A stretch of DNA of 64,000 nt, taken from positions 3,831,001 to 3,895,000 of the forward strand of contig CALZFC010000021.1 in NCBI GenBank assembly GCA_945643635.1, read 5' to 3'. The stretch is from Allodiplogaster sudhausi. Lineage: Eukaryota; Nematoda; Chromadorea; Rhabditida; Diplogasteridae. Positions 11,941 to 25,977 of the stretch are shown piece after piece (the first letter of the stretch is position 1; every line of letters begins with the position of its first letter). A program made the position numbers and the translations under genes. Below the pieces are notes generated by a model. It was not told where the DNA came from. It saw only the letters and a program-made list of their open reading frames with translations, and did not search any database.

Positions 11941-13880
11941 GCTCTTAAGCTCCCTAAAATATCGGTAGTCCCGGAAATAGCGTAACTTAGTTAACTAGTC
12001 CCAGCGGCTCTCACTTCTGACTAACTCTCTTCCTACATACACTCTCTCGCTTCCCGTTACGTCTTGACTCTCATTCACTGTCTGTCCCTCACAGGCGGTG
12101 CTAATCGATCAATCGCATCGCGCGGCCTGAGTGAGGGCGAGTGAAGCAGCGCCAGCACGCTTTCCACCCAGACATTCACTCACTCCTCCTCTTCCTCTCA
12201 CTCTTACGCTCTCTCTCTCTCTCCCTCTCTCTCCCTCTCTTTCGCTTTCTCTTTCTCGCTCCATTCTCGTCTTTCTTTCGCTTCCCTCTCTCACCTTGCC
12301 TGATGCCACTCATATCGGCGCCTGACTAGGAGACGTAGCTAGACTTTCTAATTTTCCAAACCTTTCACCTTTCTCGTTGCCTCTTACCTCTGGCGTTTTA
12401 AAATTATATTAAAATAACTTAGTTGGTTCGTTGGTTAAACATATTTTATACATGTATTGTTTTCAATCGCGAAATGTGTTTTCCCTTTGATTTCTATCGT
12501 TCAAAGTTATGCTTTCCAACCTATATTAAATTATCGTTGTTAGAGTTTGTTTCTATAATTGGCTATTTGTACACTACAACATGCATTTTACAATTCTTCA
12601 TGCATTGCCTTCTCTCTCGTGTGAGGTGCCTTGGCTTAATTCAACACTCTTGGAACTCCATGAGGGTTCTGGTTCTCGTCTATCGTGTGATAAGCAGAGC
12701 AGAAAGAGCAGTCTGAACAGTGCACGAGAGGTGGCAGGCAGGCAGCGTGTACGTGCTGCGGCATTTGTCATCAATCAAGAGCTCTCTTCTCCCACTGACT
12801 CTCTCGCCCTCTCCACTCTCTCAATGCTCCCCTGCTTCTCTCTTTCTCTTTTATCTCTACTACTAGCTGAGCTGCTCTCGCAAATGCACTTTGCTTCGTT
12901 CACATTAGTTTTTCGGTGTCGTATATCGTATTAACTTTTCTGGTTCTTCTCTCGACACCACCACCGCTTTGTTCTTCTGACTGGAACAGACTATTTGAAC
13001 TGTCCAAAGTAATGAACTTGCAGGCCGAGGCAAGAAGCCGTGAAGCAGCCTCCGCTATTTCTGCTCTCGCCACACCCGCTGCAATTGCTCCGAAGGACGG
13101 CGCGCCCTTTCTGGCGGCGAGGGCCAAGATGCCGGCGGCAGGGCCGCGGCGCGCCCTCCCGCGCCTCCCTCGTCTCGAGGCTCTCGAGCCGCTAGAGCCT
13201 CTGCACCATCCGCCGAGACGAATGCCGGCCCCCGACGACAACATCACCCAAATGTCAGCCGGCTTGACCAAGGGCAATGAAGCTAGGAAAAATCAAATGA
13301 CGCTAATAGTATATTGCAAAAGTTCATGGCATTTTATTCGGGAACTAGGCTAGCACACTGTTTGTCAGAACATATCTTGATGATGGAGCGCAAGCAGCAG
13401 TCGTACCTGGCACGGGTGCGCTTACTCGCGATTGCGTAATGTTGTGAGATACGAGGAGAGGAGACTTCTGCTCTCGGTAGCCACAACACCAGTTCATTCC
13501 TTACTTCCTCCTTTCTCTCCCTCTCTCTCTCAGCCACTAATCATAGCAGAGCCTGCCGCCCTCCACTCCTCGTGTTTCCTCTCTTACTCAATTGGTCTTG
13601 AACCATCTTGTTCGTTCTGTTCGTTCCCTCGGCCAACCCATGTTCTCTCCCCTTGCACTTCGTCCTCCCTCACGGCCTCTCTGCGAATGTTGTGCCATCG
13701 ATTTTTCACTAAATCTTTTTTCCTAGCGAGGGCACAGATTGCTTCTATGGAACTGTCGTGTCTTCATTTTTTTCGCAATAAATTTTTACGTCTCATTTAT
13801 TTCTCATGAAAGAAGCAATAGTGTTCGCTTCCCTTTGCCCGTTCATTTCCTCCACGTTGTACGTTTTGCTTTCACCGCAC

Positions 13881-13922
<42 letters not shown>

Positions 13923-15226
13923 CTCTCTCTCTCCTTCTCTCTCTCTCTCTTCAACATGACTTGCTGCTATCTTTCTAGCGATGCCGGAATACTTTCCTAT
14001 AATTGACTATTTCCTTGATGGAAAATTTATTGAGAAGTACCCTTTTAATTATATCTCGAATATTCTTCAGGATTTTGCTTACCCTCTTCAATATTCATAT
14101 CTGCTTGTAAAGATCTAGGCAATGACTAGGATCTGTGGTCCCTAACCACTGTGCCAAAATTGCATGGCGCGTTCTACGTACATGCTAATATGCGCGGTTG
14201 TCGTTATCGCGGGCTGCTTCGACGGTGGCGCGTTGCCAGGGGCAGTGCCAGTCGCGTCGTGCCGCGTCCCCTGCCCATCTCTCTCGCTCTCTCTCGCAGG
14301 AGACCCTGAATGGGTGAGCGCCTCTCCCTGGACAAGCCCTCAGGAATGCTGCTCCGCCGTCCGGTTCTCCCTTCTCTGCCATCGTCACTGCTAACCCCGT
14401 CACCGGACGATGACCGCCAGCATCAGACACTGTGCGGTTGAGAGGTTTTAGAAATCAATGCGAACTGTTTATTGGAATCGTAGTATTTCTCCTTGTCAGA
14501 AATGGTTCACTAGCCAGACTGTGCACGCGCCGCGGGAGAAAATATTTATGAGAAAGCAGAAGTAAAGTTCACGTTCAGACGTGTAGGGTTAAAGCGCCAA
14601 TCATTTGTAAGGGACATTGATGGGTGGCGTCGCTGCTTTGCGAGTGAGGAAGAATAAGAAAACACTCGAGTTATGCATGACTGCTTATCAGGCAAAGAGA
14701 ACGAGCAACTGGAAGACGATGAGAAATGTGCAAGACTGAAATTAGCTCCATGAATCAGCATTCCCACCTGTTGCTCGCTCTCTCACTCTCTGGAAACTCT
14801 TCTCTTTCACCCTTTCTCTTATTCTCTTCTTCTAGCGGACTCTCTCGATCATTAATGTACATGCGAGCAACGACATCGACTTGACACGCTTGCATACACT
14901 GTTCTTTTCATTGTCTCATTTTCAGCCATTCTCCTCCTTGTCTTCATTTTCTCATTCTTCCTCTCGCGCTCTCTGTCTCTCTTCTCAACAGAATGCTTCT
15001 CATACAATGCGTCACTGGTCTCGTAATAGCACGGGCGCTTCTTGCGGTAGACTCGTGCTCTGAGCGTCGTATTCTCTCACTGTCTCGCTTGTTATCTCAC
15101 AAACCATACTCGTCAACTCAGTCCAATTCACGTCGTGACACGTTCGGCGACACTGGTGTAGGAGTGTGCTCGGGGGCGGAGTCTGAAGCGCTCTACCAGA
15201 TTCATTCCCCCTTCCTTCCGCCCAAG

Positions 15227-15292
15227 ATGCCCTCTCGCTTCTCCCGCCTCTGCCATTCGCTCGCCAAGCGCGCCGTTGCCCTCCTTCGCCGC
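15227..15292 (+). pseudogene. Truncated first exon of the MAP kinase kinase
   Basis: The ATG and first 22 codons ([22 protein letters not shown]) are identical to the intact gene at 19929. At 15293-15294 the sequence jumps back to the start of the duplicated block. The frame then runs on for 72 unrelated codons before a stop. No kinase sequence follows, so this is a by-product of the tandem duplication. If the upstream promoter was duplicated it may still be transcribed. Confidence 0.85.
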
Positions 15293-15293
15293 A

Positions 15294-18200
15294 CCTCATT
15301 TCGCTCATTTCTTCGCACTTCCTTGCACCTCATTATTTTGGCACTTTGCCAATTCCGGGCTGCCTCAACCACACATGCAGCCAAACACATGAAAAACATT
15401 AAATATATACACTTACAACTTACTTTTCCACTCTCTCTCTATTTCTCTGTCTTCCTCTCGCATTCCTCTGTTTCTCTGCAAAAATTTGCATTTTTTCGTG
15501 TCCATTGAACGCATTCACAAGTCATTTAAAGTTTTTGTCACAATGCCAACATGTGTGCGTTTACGCATTTTTTTCCGATTAAAACACATTAAAACACTTA
15601 CAAAGAGACCGAAAGTTGACTCTCTCTCTCTATACCAGTGAATTGTACAAAGTAAGAGCTTTGTAATGAGCTACAGAGAGAGGTATATAATTCACGTTGA
15701 GCGTTCTCACAGACACTTACCAGTAAACGATCAAGTCCTGAAGAAGCCTGTTCACATTGAAAGAAAGAGAGAGAGAGACGACTTAGAGAGAGAAAGAGAG
15801 AGAAAGAGAGTTCTATCATGTCTCTCCCACTCTACTCTTACTCTCTGATTTTTTTTTGTAATTTAATGTATCGTTTAAAGCAGTAAAACTCTTAAAATAA
15901 TAATTTTTTGGCACTTTGCCAGCATTCCAAGTACGCACACTCAGCATCATGAACTCCCTTTGAAAACTCGGCAAGTGTAGGTTGCGCAAATTCATAGGCA
16001 TCCAGCGCTTTCTGTCCAAATTCGGTTCAATTTCCCAGACAACTTGACTCGGCCGTCCTGGCTCTGCATTAAGCTGAGCTGAGATGGCCTTCTTGGCTCT
16101 GCGTTCAGTTGAGCTGAGTTGGCCGTCTTGGGTCGGTGTGCCGTCGAGCTGAGATGGCCTTCTTAGCTCTACGTGCAGTGGAGCCGGGATAGGCCTTTTT
16201 TAATAGTTTTTTTTTATTAATTGTAAAATGACGATGTGCAGCTTAGAATTACCTGAAAAATTAGGAGTCTTTTTTAGTGCATAGAATTACTTAAACTCTT
16301 AAACTTCGCATGCTTTCTGATGTGCTGTATTCGTAAGCTCTTTGGTGTGCTCTGAACTCTTCTTCAAACCTTTGATGTCTTCCTTTCTGTTCTTGCACTC
16401 CAGCTAAAAACTCATTAGCTCTTTACTCCCTAAGCTTAGCTGAGTCCCGATACTTAAAAAAAACTCCTTAACTCCCCAGGCTTAGCTGACACCCTGAACT
16501 CTAAAAACTCCTTAAGTCTTCTTTAACTCCCTAAGCTTAGCTGAGACCCTGAGCTCTAAAAACTCCTTAACTCTTGTTTAACTCCCTAAGCTTAACTGAG
16601 CCCCAAAACTCTAAAAACTCCTAAACTCTCCTTAGCTCTTTTAAGCTCTTAAGCTCCCTAAAATATCGGTAGTCCCGGAAATAGCGTAACTTAGTTAACT
16701 AGTCCCAGCGGCTCTCACTTCTGACTAACTCTCTTCCTACATACACTCTCTCGCTTCCCGTTACGTCTTGACTCTCATTCACTGTCTGTCCCTCACAGGC
16801 GGTGCTAATCGATCAATCGCATCGCGCGGCCTGAGTGAGGGCGAGTGAAGCAGCGCCAGCACGCTTTCCACCCAGACATTCACTCACTCCTCCTCTTCCT
16901 CTCACTCTTACGCTCTCTCTCTCTCTCCCTCTCTCTCCCTCTCTTTCGCTTTCTCTTTCTCGCTCCATTCTCGTCTTTCTTTCGCTTCCCTCTCTCACCT
17001 TGCCTGATGCCACTCATATCGGCGCCTGACTAGGAGACGTAGCTAGACTTTCTAATTTTCCAAACCTTTCACCTTTCTCGTTGCCTCTTACCTCTGGCGT
17101 TTTAAAATTATATTAAAATAACTTAGTTGGTTCGTTGGTTAAACATATTTTATACATGTATTGTTTTCAATCGCGAAATGTGTTTTCCCTTTGATTTCTA
17201 TCGTTCAAAGTTATGCTTTCCAACCTATATTAAATTATCGTTGTTAGAGTTTGTTTCTATAATTGGCTATTTGTACACTACAACATGCATTTTACAATTC
17301 TTCATGCATTGCCTTCTCTCTCGTGTGAGGTGCCTTGGCTTAATTCAACACTCTTGGAACTCCATGAGGGTTCTGGTTCTCGTCTATCGTGTGATAAGCA
17401 GAGCAGAAAGAGCAGTCTGAACAGTGCACGAGAGGTGGCAGGCAGGCAGCGTGTACGTGCTGCGGCATTTGTCATCAATCAAGAGCTCTCTTCTCCCACT
17501 GACTCTCTCGCCCTCTCCACTCTCTCAATGCTCCCCTGCTTCTCTCTTTCTCTTTTATCTCTACTACTAGCTGAGCTGCTCTCGCAAATGCACTTTGCTT
17601 CGTTCACATTAGTTTTTCGGTGTCGTATATCGTATTAACTTTTCTGGTTCTTCTCTCGACACCACCACCGCTTTGTTCTTCTGACTGGAACAGACTATTT
17701 GAACTGTCCAAAGTAATGAACTTGCAGGCCGAGGCAAGAAGCCGTGAAGCAGCCTCCGCTATTTCTGCTCTCGCCACACCCGCTGCAATTGCTCCGAAGG
17801 ACGGCGCGCCCTTTCTGGCGGCGAGGGCCAAGATGCCGGCGGCAGGGCCGCGGCGCGCCCTCCCGCGCCTCCCTCGTCTCGAGGCTCTCGAGCCGCTAGA
17901 GCCTCTGCACCATCCGCCGAGACGAATGCCGGCCCCCGACGACAACATCACCCAAATGTCAGCCGGCTTGACCAAGGGCAATGAAGCTAGGAAAAATCAA
18001 ATGACGCTAATAGTATATTGCAAAAGTTCATGGCATTTTATTCGGGAACTAGGCTAGCACACTGTTTGTCAGAACATATCTTGATGATGGAGCGCAAGCA
18101 GCAGTCGTACCTGGCACGGGTGCGCTTACTCGCGATTGCGTAATGTTGTGAGATACGAGGAGAGGAGACTTCTGCTCTCGGTAGCCACAACACCAGTTCA

Positions 18201-18584
18201 TTCCTTACTTCCTCCTTTCTCTCCCTCTCTCTCTCAGCCACTAATCATAGCAGAGCCTGCCGCCCTCCACTCCTCGTGTTTCCTCTCTTACTCAATTGGT
18301 CTTGAACCATCTTGTTCGTTCTGTTCGTTCCCTCGGCCAACCCATGTTCTCTCCCCTTGCACTTCGTCCTCCCTCACGGCCTCTCTGCGAATGTTGTGCC
18401 ATCGATTTTTCACTAAATCTTTTTTCCTAGCGAGGGCACAGATTGCTTCTATGGAACTGTCGTGTCTTCATTTTTTTCGCAATAAATTTTTACGTCTCAT
18501 TTATTTCTCATGAAAGAAGCAATAGTGTTCGCTTCCCTTTGCCCGTTCATTTCCTCCACGTTGTACGTTTTGCTTTCACCGCAC

Positions 18585-18624
<40 letters not shown>

Positions 18625-19995
18625 CTCTCTCTCTCCTTCTCTCTCTCTCTCTTCAACATGACTTGCTGCTATCTTTCTAGCGATGCCGGAATACTTTCCT
18701 ATAATTGACTATTTCCTTGATGGAAAATTTATTGAGAAGTACCCTTTTAATTATATCTCGAATATTCTTCAGGATTTTGCTTACCCTCTTCAATATTCAT
18801 ATCTGCTTGTAAAGATCTAGGCAATGACTAGGATCTGTGGTCCCTAACCACTGTGCCAAAATTGCATGGCGCGTTCTACGTACATGCTAATATGCGCGGT
18901 TGTCGTTATCGCGGGCTGCTTCGACGGTGGCGCGTTGCCAGGGGCAGTGCCAGTCGCGTCGTGCCGCGTCCCCTGCCCATCTCTCTCGCTCTCTCTCGCA
19001 GGAGACCCTGAATGGGTGAGCGCCTCTCCCTGGACAAGCCCTCAGGAATGCTGCTCCGCCGTCCGGTTCTCCCTTCTCTGCCATCGTCACTGCTAACCCC
19101 GTCACCGGACGATGACCGCCAGCATCAGACACTGTGCGGTTGAGAGGTTTTAGAAATCAATGCGAACTGTTTATTGGAATCGTAGTATTTCTCCTTGTCA
19201 GAAATGGTTCACTAGCCAGACTGTGCACGCGCCGCGGGAGAAAATATTTATGAGAAAGCAGAAGTAAAGTTCACGTTCAGACGTGTAGGGTTAAAGCGCC
19301 AATCATTTGTAAGGGACATTGATGGGTGGCGTCGCTGCTTTGCGAGTGAGGAAGAATAAGAAAACACTCGAGTTATGCATGACTGCTTATCAGGCAAAGA
19401 GAACGAGCAACTGGAAGACGATGAGAAATGTGCAAGACTGAAATTAGCTCCATGAATCAGCATTCCCACCTGTTGCTCGCTCTCTCACTCTCTGGAAACT
19501 CTTCTCTTTCACCCTTTCTCTTATTCTCTTCTTCTAGCGGACTCTCTCGATCATTAATGTACATGCGAGCAACGACATCGACTTGACACGCTTGCATACA
19601 CTGTTCTTTTCATTGTCTCATTTTCAGCCATTCTCCTCCTTGTCTTCATTTTCTCATTCTTCCTCTCGCGCTCTCTGTCTCTCTTCTCAACAGAATGCTT
19701 CTCATACAATGCGTCACTGGTCTCGTAATAGCACGGGCGCTTCTTGCGGTAGACTCGTGCTCTGAGCGTCGTATTCTCTCACTGTCTCGCTTGTTATCTC
19801 ACAAACCATACTCGTCAACTCAGTCCAATTCACGTCGTGACACGTTCGGCGACACTGGTGTAGGAGTGTGCTCGGGGGCGGAGTCTGAAGCGCTCTACCA
19901 GATTCATTCCCCCTTCCTTCCGCCCAAGATGCCCTCTCGCTTCTCCCGCCTCTGCCATTCGCTCGCCAAGCGCGCCGTTGCCCTCCTTCGCCGCC
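15294..19995. repeat. 4.7-kb tandem duplication, copy 2
   Basis: This second copy runs directly into the intact MAP kinase kinase exon 1. The junction of the two copies shares only the dinucleotide GC with both outer boundaries (...TTCGCCGC at the 3' end, ...ACATTGC before 10589). That suggests joining with almost no homology. The near identity of the copies means a very recent event or an assembly duplication. Confidence 0.95.
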
Positions 19996-22900
19996 GGCTG
20001 CGCGCCGTGGCGCCGTGCTGCAGCAGCAGCAGCGTCGACTCGGACCGAGACGACGACGAGGCCGAGCCATGCATCATGACGGAGCAGTTCGAGTATGTCG
20101 AAGGGCAGCGGGGGCCCGGGAATCCTGGAAGCGTTGAAGTCTTTAAGATGCCTGTTGTCCATTGAAACAATTTTTTAAAGACACATAGCTTTACGAGAAA
20201 ATAAATTCGACTAGAGAAACAATTTAGTTCCCAAACGCCAAAAGTAATCCGTTTAATGGCATTCTAAAAAAAATAGTGTGCACGTAGTTACTTGGTGTCA
20301 TCAGATGATTATGGACTGGTTAGCGAAAAAAAATTAAGAAACAAAAGTGTTTTGGCCGGTTGATATCTCTGCGCAAGACTATTCTTTTTCTTATTGAAGG
20401 TCTTACGTTCGGATGTTCATCGCCGATAAGCTGACCTTCCCACCCGATCCGGCAGACTACGAATTCACGCATGCAGACCTCAAGGTTTGCATGTTATTTG
20501 AGTTTAACCCCATAAATAGTCTTTTTGATAGATCGGTTGATATAATAATGATTCTGAAGAGTTGTCCTGGCAATTATCATAATTGTAGAAGCATGATTCA
20601 GGACGAAGGCTTTATCGGATGCGGCCGCTACGGCAACGTGCATCGCATGCTCCACACAGGGACGCAGCGGCCGATGGCTGTCAAGGTTCATGATTTATGA
20701 TCACATGCTCAATGCAAATTTCTTGTGGATTCATTCGGTTTTTTGTTTTGTTTCAGGTTTCCAAGTTGTTTATTTTTTGACTGTTTATGTTTCAGCGAGT
20801 CCGAATTATCTCGAACCGGAATGACGAGCAGGAGACAGCGTCGATGCGGAGTGTCAACACTGAAGTCGAAGCAATCCGCCGCGCCTCCGATTGTCCTCAA
20901 ATTGTTCAGTTCTTCGGAGTCACCTTCCATGAGGTCAGCGGTGGGCATCTTTGACACTTTAAGTCTTGACAAGTTGCAAAAGATTTTGCTTATACCAAAA
21001 GACATCGAGCTAAGAAATGCACTGGGGTTCATTTCGCTGAAATAGTCGTGAAGTGCCTTCCTATTCCTTCTTCGTCTTGTTTGCCAAACACCACCATCAA
21101 CTTGTTTTGTTGTGGTCTGTTGTTGCCTCTCCTGATGCCGTCACATTTTCAATTTGACGCAAACAAGTTGCTCTTTCCAACATGAAAAATGCCTTGTCGA
21201 TTTGCTTTGCATGTTAGACTGTTGCATCACCTCGGAAATGGCGCAAGAAGGCGCACAAACGAGAACATTCTCAAATGATATTGTTTGTAGGAGGAGCTCA
21301 CAACTGGTTGATAGAAAAAAAAAGTTTGTACTCATAGTCCATACTGTGACGATGATTACGACAGGACTACATTAGTGATAACTAAATAAATAGATTTCAG
21401 GGTGACTGCTGGGTGTGCATGGAGCTAATGGACTCGTCTCTCGAGGGAGTCTACAAGGCCGTTCATAGCATGGAGTGGCACTTCTTTGACGAGGTTTCCG
21501 TGCCCTTCTTCTTTTCTTGCTATTTCTTTTTGAAAACCGTAATCCTATTACGTGACATATCAGGCCACTCATAGACATACTCCGATCTCACAATCAGGTC
21601 GTGCTCGGAAGCGTTGCTGTCTCTACAATCAAGGCGCTCGACCACCTCAAACAGAACCACCACATTATTCACCGTGGTTCGAATATATTATCAGCTTTCA
21701 ACCCAAAGTTTAACAGGTGCGGTCTATTTAACAGACCCAACCTGATATTGTACCTTTCACATAAGCCATAGCCTCCACATTTTAACATACAAATTTTTTC
21801 TTTTCCACCTTTTTTTCCGGGCCCCAAGTCCTATTACCACCTTGTTTTCCCACGCCTTCTACGATAATATAGCCTTGTTTGCCAATTTCTCACTCAGTTC
21901 ATTTTTCTAAAGTACTGTGGGCTAGTAACATTCACTTTTTTTCTGATTAAACATGATGCATGAAACAAAATGATAGGAGAAATAAATTAATCTTCTAGGA
22001 TTCAATTTCGGCTAATGCTCGTCTCACCTTGCAGATGTGAAGCCGTCGAACATTCTGCTGAACAAGGCCGGCCAGGTCAAGCTGTGTGACTTTGGCATAT
22101 CCGGCTACCTCGTGGACTCCGTCGCCATGACTCTGGAAGTCGGCTGCCGGCCATATATGGCGGTCAGGCCCCCCTCCCCCCACTTCTCTACCCATATAAT
22201 ACTGCCAGATACCTTATTTTATAATTTTTGATTCGCCTTATTTACCATAAAATATACGCAAATCGAAAATAATTATTGCTCTTACGATGAGAAAAATTTT
22301 TGTCTCTTTTATTGCTAGGTTTGCGAACCTTTGAGTGATGTCAATAATTTTAGCCGGAACGGTTACTCCAGTCGACCGAGGGCTACAGCATCAAATCGGA
22401 TGTTTGGAGTCTCGGCATAACTATGGTTCGTTAGTCTTCCCTTACTCCCAGTTCTTTTTACTTTATTTTGTATATTTATATTTTGTTCAAAATAACACAT
22501 CTAAATATTTGAGGCTTATTTACTTTTTCAGTCTCTGGCATACCACCTACGAATTATGTTTTGCCTCATGATGCGTGCTAAGTTGCAGTAAATGAAAGAA
22601 GCAATCCTCAGGTGGAAGTGTGCACTGGCGCGTTCCCGTACCACGACTTCGTAGACATGCCCGTGTTCGAGCAGCTTCGTCTTGTCGTCTATGGAGACGC
22701 GCCTCTCTTGCAGAAACCCGAGTACTCTTCTCCCACTCGTAACTTCATCAATGCTTGGTTCGTTTAAATCTCTCTTTTTATTCCATCTCTCTATTGCGCT
22801 AAAAAAAAGAAAGTGTGAAAAATGTTGGTCACCACTCACCCCAAAGAAAAAGAAATAATTTTTTTTATTTCTTGTATTTCTTTTTTCTGTTTCGGATCTT

Positions 22901-23337
22901 CAACATATGTCGATGTCATTAGCATATTTTTGTATGTCTTTAATTGCGCTACTCGGCCTAACTGCTAACAACTGTAGAACGAATTGGCAACTTTGCAAAG
23001 CGAATATTTTGTATGGTTGATTGTATAGCACGGATATTTCGAAATAAATGAGAGAAAAGATTTTTACTGCTCTACTCCCATTTAAATCTCATCTCATCTC
23101 ATTTAAAAGAGATTTCACTCCTCTCTTTTTGGCTGAAAGATAGATATTATTTCAGCCACTGATTGTTGACCGTATTCTCTTTTAAGTTTGGTGAAGGAAG
23201 TGGAGCATCGGCCGGACTTCCAGCAGTTGATGGAGACGGACTACTTCAAGCACTACGAGTCCATGCCTCTGATCAGCGAGCACGTCGCTAACTTTGTCCA
23301 GAAAGTCCTTCCGCACGTTCCGGTACAGTATCCATGA
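19929..23337 (+). CDS. MAP kinase kinase, MKK3/6 (SEK-1) type
   Basis: Ten exons give 379 residues: 19929-20092, 20400-20484, 20602-20685, 20796-20933, 21401-21493, 21598-21676, 22035-22162, 22354-22425, 22612-22757, 23187-23337. Seen in order: Gly-loop GCGRYGNV (89-96), catalytic K111 in MAVK, HRD (213-215, the Asp codon split by an intron), DFG (233-235), activation loop [18 protein letters not shown] (257-259) and [12 protein letters not shown]243 and T247 match the two activating phosphosites of MKK3/6. The GYLVDSVA stretch and the C-terminal [10 protein letters not shown] favour the p38-activating class over MKK4/7. Such dual-specificity kinases phosphorylate p38-type MAP kinases on Thr and Tyr in stress and immune signalling. 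The first 55 residues are Arg-rich and could hold a docking site. A stop within exon 10 ends the frame, with AATAAA near 24417. Confidence 0.93.
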
Positions 23338-24605
23338 CACACCACTACAGTAGCCAGTAGGTCATGTGTAAAAAAACCCTATTCTTTAGCTGGCGTTCCA
23401 TTATTTCTGCTCCAAATTCTGACGAGAAATCTTTTTTCTGCAAAATATTAAACAAAAATGAATTAAGCTAGAATAGTGGCTTGAATTAATATAACCTCTC
23501 TGTCTCTATCTACGACCATAGCTCTCGATATAACCATGCAAAATTTGCTCAAATCCTAAATGTCAGCCATAACCTCAAATTGACTATTACTTGGAGCAAA
23601 CCTAATAGATATTCGCGTTCTTCTCCGCATGGATGAAGCATGAATGTTGATTATTGATTATGGATATGAGCCTAAGCGTTTTGCCGGTATCTTCATATGT
23701 TCTTCTCGGTTCTTGCTCATTGCTTCCTCTCTTCCTTTGTGTGCATTTCCAAGACGTGTTATCTATGAGACCCAGGATGTGACACACTGTTACCTTATTG
23801 TCATTCGTTCCAGGGAAGGCATTGAAATTGAGCATGTTTGAAGCTAACCATTTTTGGGGTCTTGATATGATAATTTTACTACTTAGCGGATGTCATTGTC
23901 TTGTCATAGTATTTGGGATTTGTTTCTATCAAAAGAATATCGGAGTGCGTACATGTATGTAGCTAGATCTTTGTAGAATTATATGTATCTATAAAGCCAC
24001 AATTATGCTCTCTCCCAACTCTTTTCACGCCCTGTTTTTCCTTTCATGGACCCAGTATTCCTCCTCATTATGCCATACACATCATCATTATGTATTCCGC
24101 ATTGTATTCGTTCCTATTCATATTCATTCAGCTTTCATTTCTATTTTACTTTCCTGCCTTCATTAAGCATGTGATCGGCCATTTCGTTCTGTTTTGTTTC
24201 TTCCCGCTCTAATAATATCCGCTAACTAGAAAAAGTCATCAGAGTGCATTCTGTAGTATTCCCAATTGAATTTTCAAATGACCAATATAGTATAATGTTG
24301 TACGCATGTTTGATAGTTTAATAGACGTTAATTTTGTCTGAAAGTCGTCCGGTTTCCTCAATCATGCCGTTGCTTCTTATTGTTTAATAGTCTAGTCTGA
24401 AACATAGAATCTTATGAATAAAGATTGAGCAGCGAGTATTCTGGTTCTTCTTGCAACCCATTAGAATCCATTCGCCAGCTTGGCCAAGAGACTTACAAGG
24501 CTCGTTCCTTCGAAGCAGATCTAACCATAAGAATGACTGGCTGTCGCTTTTTTTATGGAAGAGCTGGGCTGATTCAGAAAGTTTATATCAGATAGCATGT
24601 CTAAT

Positions 24606-24651
<46 letters not shown>

Positions 24652-25525
24652 TCTCTCTCTCTCTCTCTTCCTCTCTCTCTCTCTCATATCCCACTCTCTC
24701 TCTCCTTCCTTTCTCTATGAAGGAGCGATAGTCATCAACTGGCGTAAGCTTACGTGGATTTTTATGACTCTCATTAATGTAATCACTATTTTTAGTTCTA
24801 CCTTGCTCACAGAGCTTTCCTCTAAAAACCCAAGGCCCTCGCTTTGTATCTCTCTCTGTCTCCTCTCTCTCTCTCTTTCTCTCTCTCTCGCCCTGTGTCT
24901 CTCTCTTTCTCTTCCCTCTCTCTCTTTCTCTCTCGCTCTCTTTCTTTCTCTCCAGCCTTTCTCATCTCTCTCCCTTTCTTCTTCTGTCTTCAAAGGCGCA
25001 GCCGCATTGGCGAGTTGTAGGTTGTTTACCATGAGGAGATGCGACCCTGTCTGCCTTGATGATTGCATCCCCTGCTCACTGCCATGGCGTGAGTCGATTC
25101 CATCTCTTGTTCACAATATCGCCTCCACTGCATCAATACGTCATCCCTATTCTATATTCATTTCTATGCAAGTTCGTTCCTCTTTGTCTGTTCTTCTTTA
25201 TGTTCCATATTGCAATTTGCAAAGCCAGACAAGAAGTTGCGTGCGATCCCCCTCTCACCTACACATCCTCCCTTCCTCTAGTCCTCCGCCTCATCTGCAG
25301 TTTCTATTGTACGTCGTGCTCGGAGGAGGCGAGGTCGCCTTCTCCCCCTCCGCTGCTCGTCTGGTCTCTCTTCACTCCTCCGCCTCTCTCGTTCTCTGCT
25401 CACCCTTGCCCCGGCCGCTTTACATCCTTCTCTTTCCCTGCTCCCCTCGCCCATCTCCTGCTTATGCTATGCCTCACTTCTTTCGCTCTCCTGCCTCGTT
25501 GCTAATAGTCTGCAGCGTCCTATGA

Positions 25526-25562
<37 letters not shown>

Positions 25563-25977
25563 GCTGTCACATTGACCCAACTCCAACTCTCCATCCCCTC
25601 TCCTGTCTTATTGTGTTGTTTTCTTTCTTCTATTCGTATCTCTAATACTCTGTCAGTTGTACTCTCTCTCTCTCTCTTTCTCCCAGTGACCCCCCCCCCT
25701 CTCGCCTCTCTCCGTCCTCCCTCCTCCTACCTACTTCTCCTCTGTTGCGTGTTCTCGACGCGGCTGCAAGCGAACGGCCTTCAGCCGTGCTTCAGCAAGG
25801 CCATGCTTCTGTTTTCCCTCTCAGTATTACGCTGTCCTTCTCTCTATAATAATATTTATTGCACCGTGTCAAGTAGTATGCAGGTTGGAATGCATGAAAA
25901 TATGATAATGTCCAACACGAGCATAATCACTATGACTAGTGAGAGCATAAAATTGTAACAATTAAACAAAAACTAAT
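23338..25977. other. Intergenic, pyrimidine-rich
   Basis: No supported gene. The first kilobase is AT-rich 3' flank of the kinase gene. From about 24600 the plus strand becomes dominated by CT repeats. Long frames such as 24764-25525 (+) translate to Ser/Leu/Pro runs typical of simple sequence and have no family resemblance. Confidence 0.6.
24607..24705. repeat. (CT)n microsatellite
   Basis: A near-continuous CT dinucleotide tract of about 100 bp with a few interruptions. Comparable tracts on the plus strand occur near 13885-13958, 18590-18650, 24855-24960, 25530-25561, 38819-38905 and 40584-40660. Confidence 0.95.

Larger units (their letters stand above)
10589..15293. repeat. 4.7-kb tandem duplication, copy 1
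   Basis: Every stretch compared between 10589 and about 13880 recurs 4704 bp downstream, and from about 13930 to 15293 it recurs 4702 bp downstream. The 2-bp shift lies in a (CT)n tract near 13885-13930. No other difference was noticed, and all translated frames match. The unit is non-coding except for its last 67 bp, which copy the start of MKK exon 1. It contains pyrimidine tracts, a minisatellite at 11725-11940, a short repeat family at 11340-11490, and no intact gene. Confidence 0.95.

Noticed and set aside
15001..15508. 171-codon plus-strand frame across the duplication junction
   Set aside because: It joins the first 22 codons of the kinase to non-coding duplicated DNA; a by-product of the rearrangement.
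24764..25525. 253-codon plus-strand frame rich in Ser and Leu
   Set aside because: It is a reading of CT dinucleotide tracts. The same kind of frame appears wherever (CT)n occurs, for example 38515-39384.
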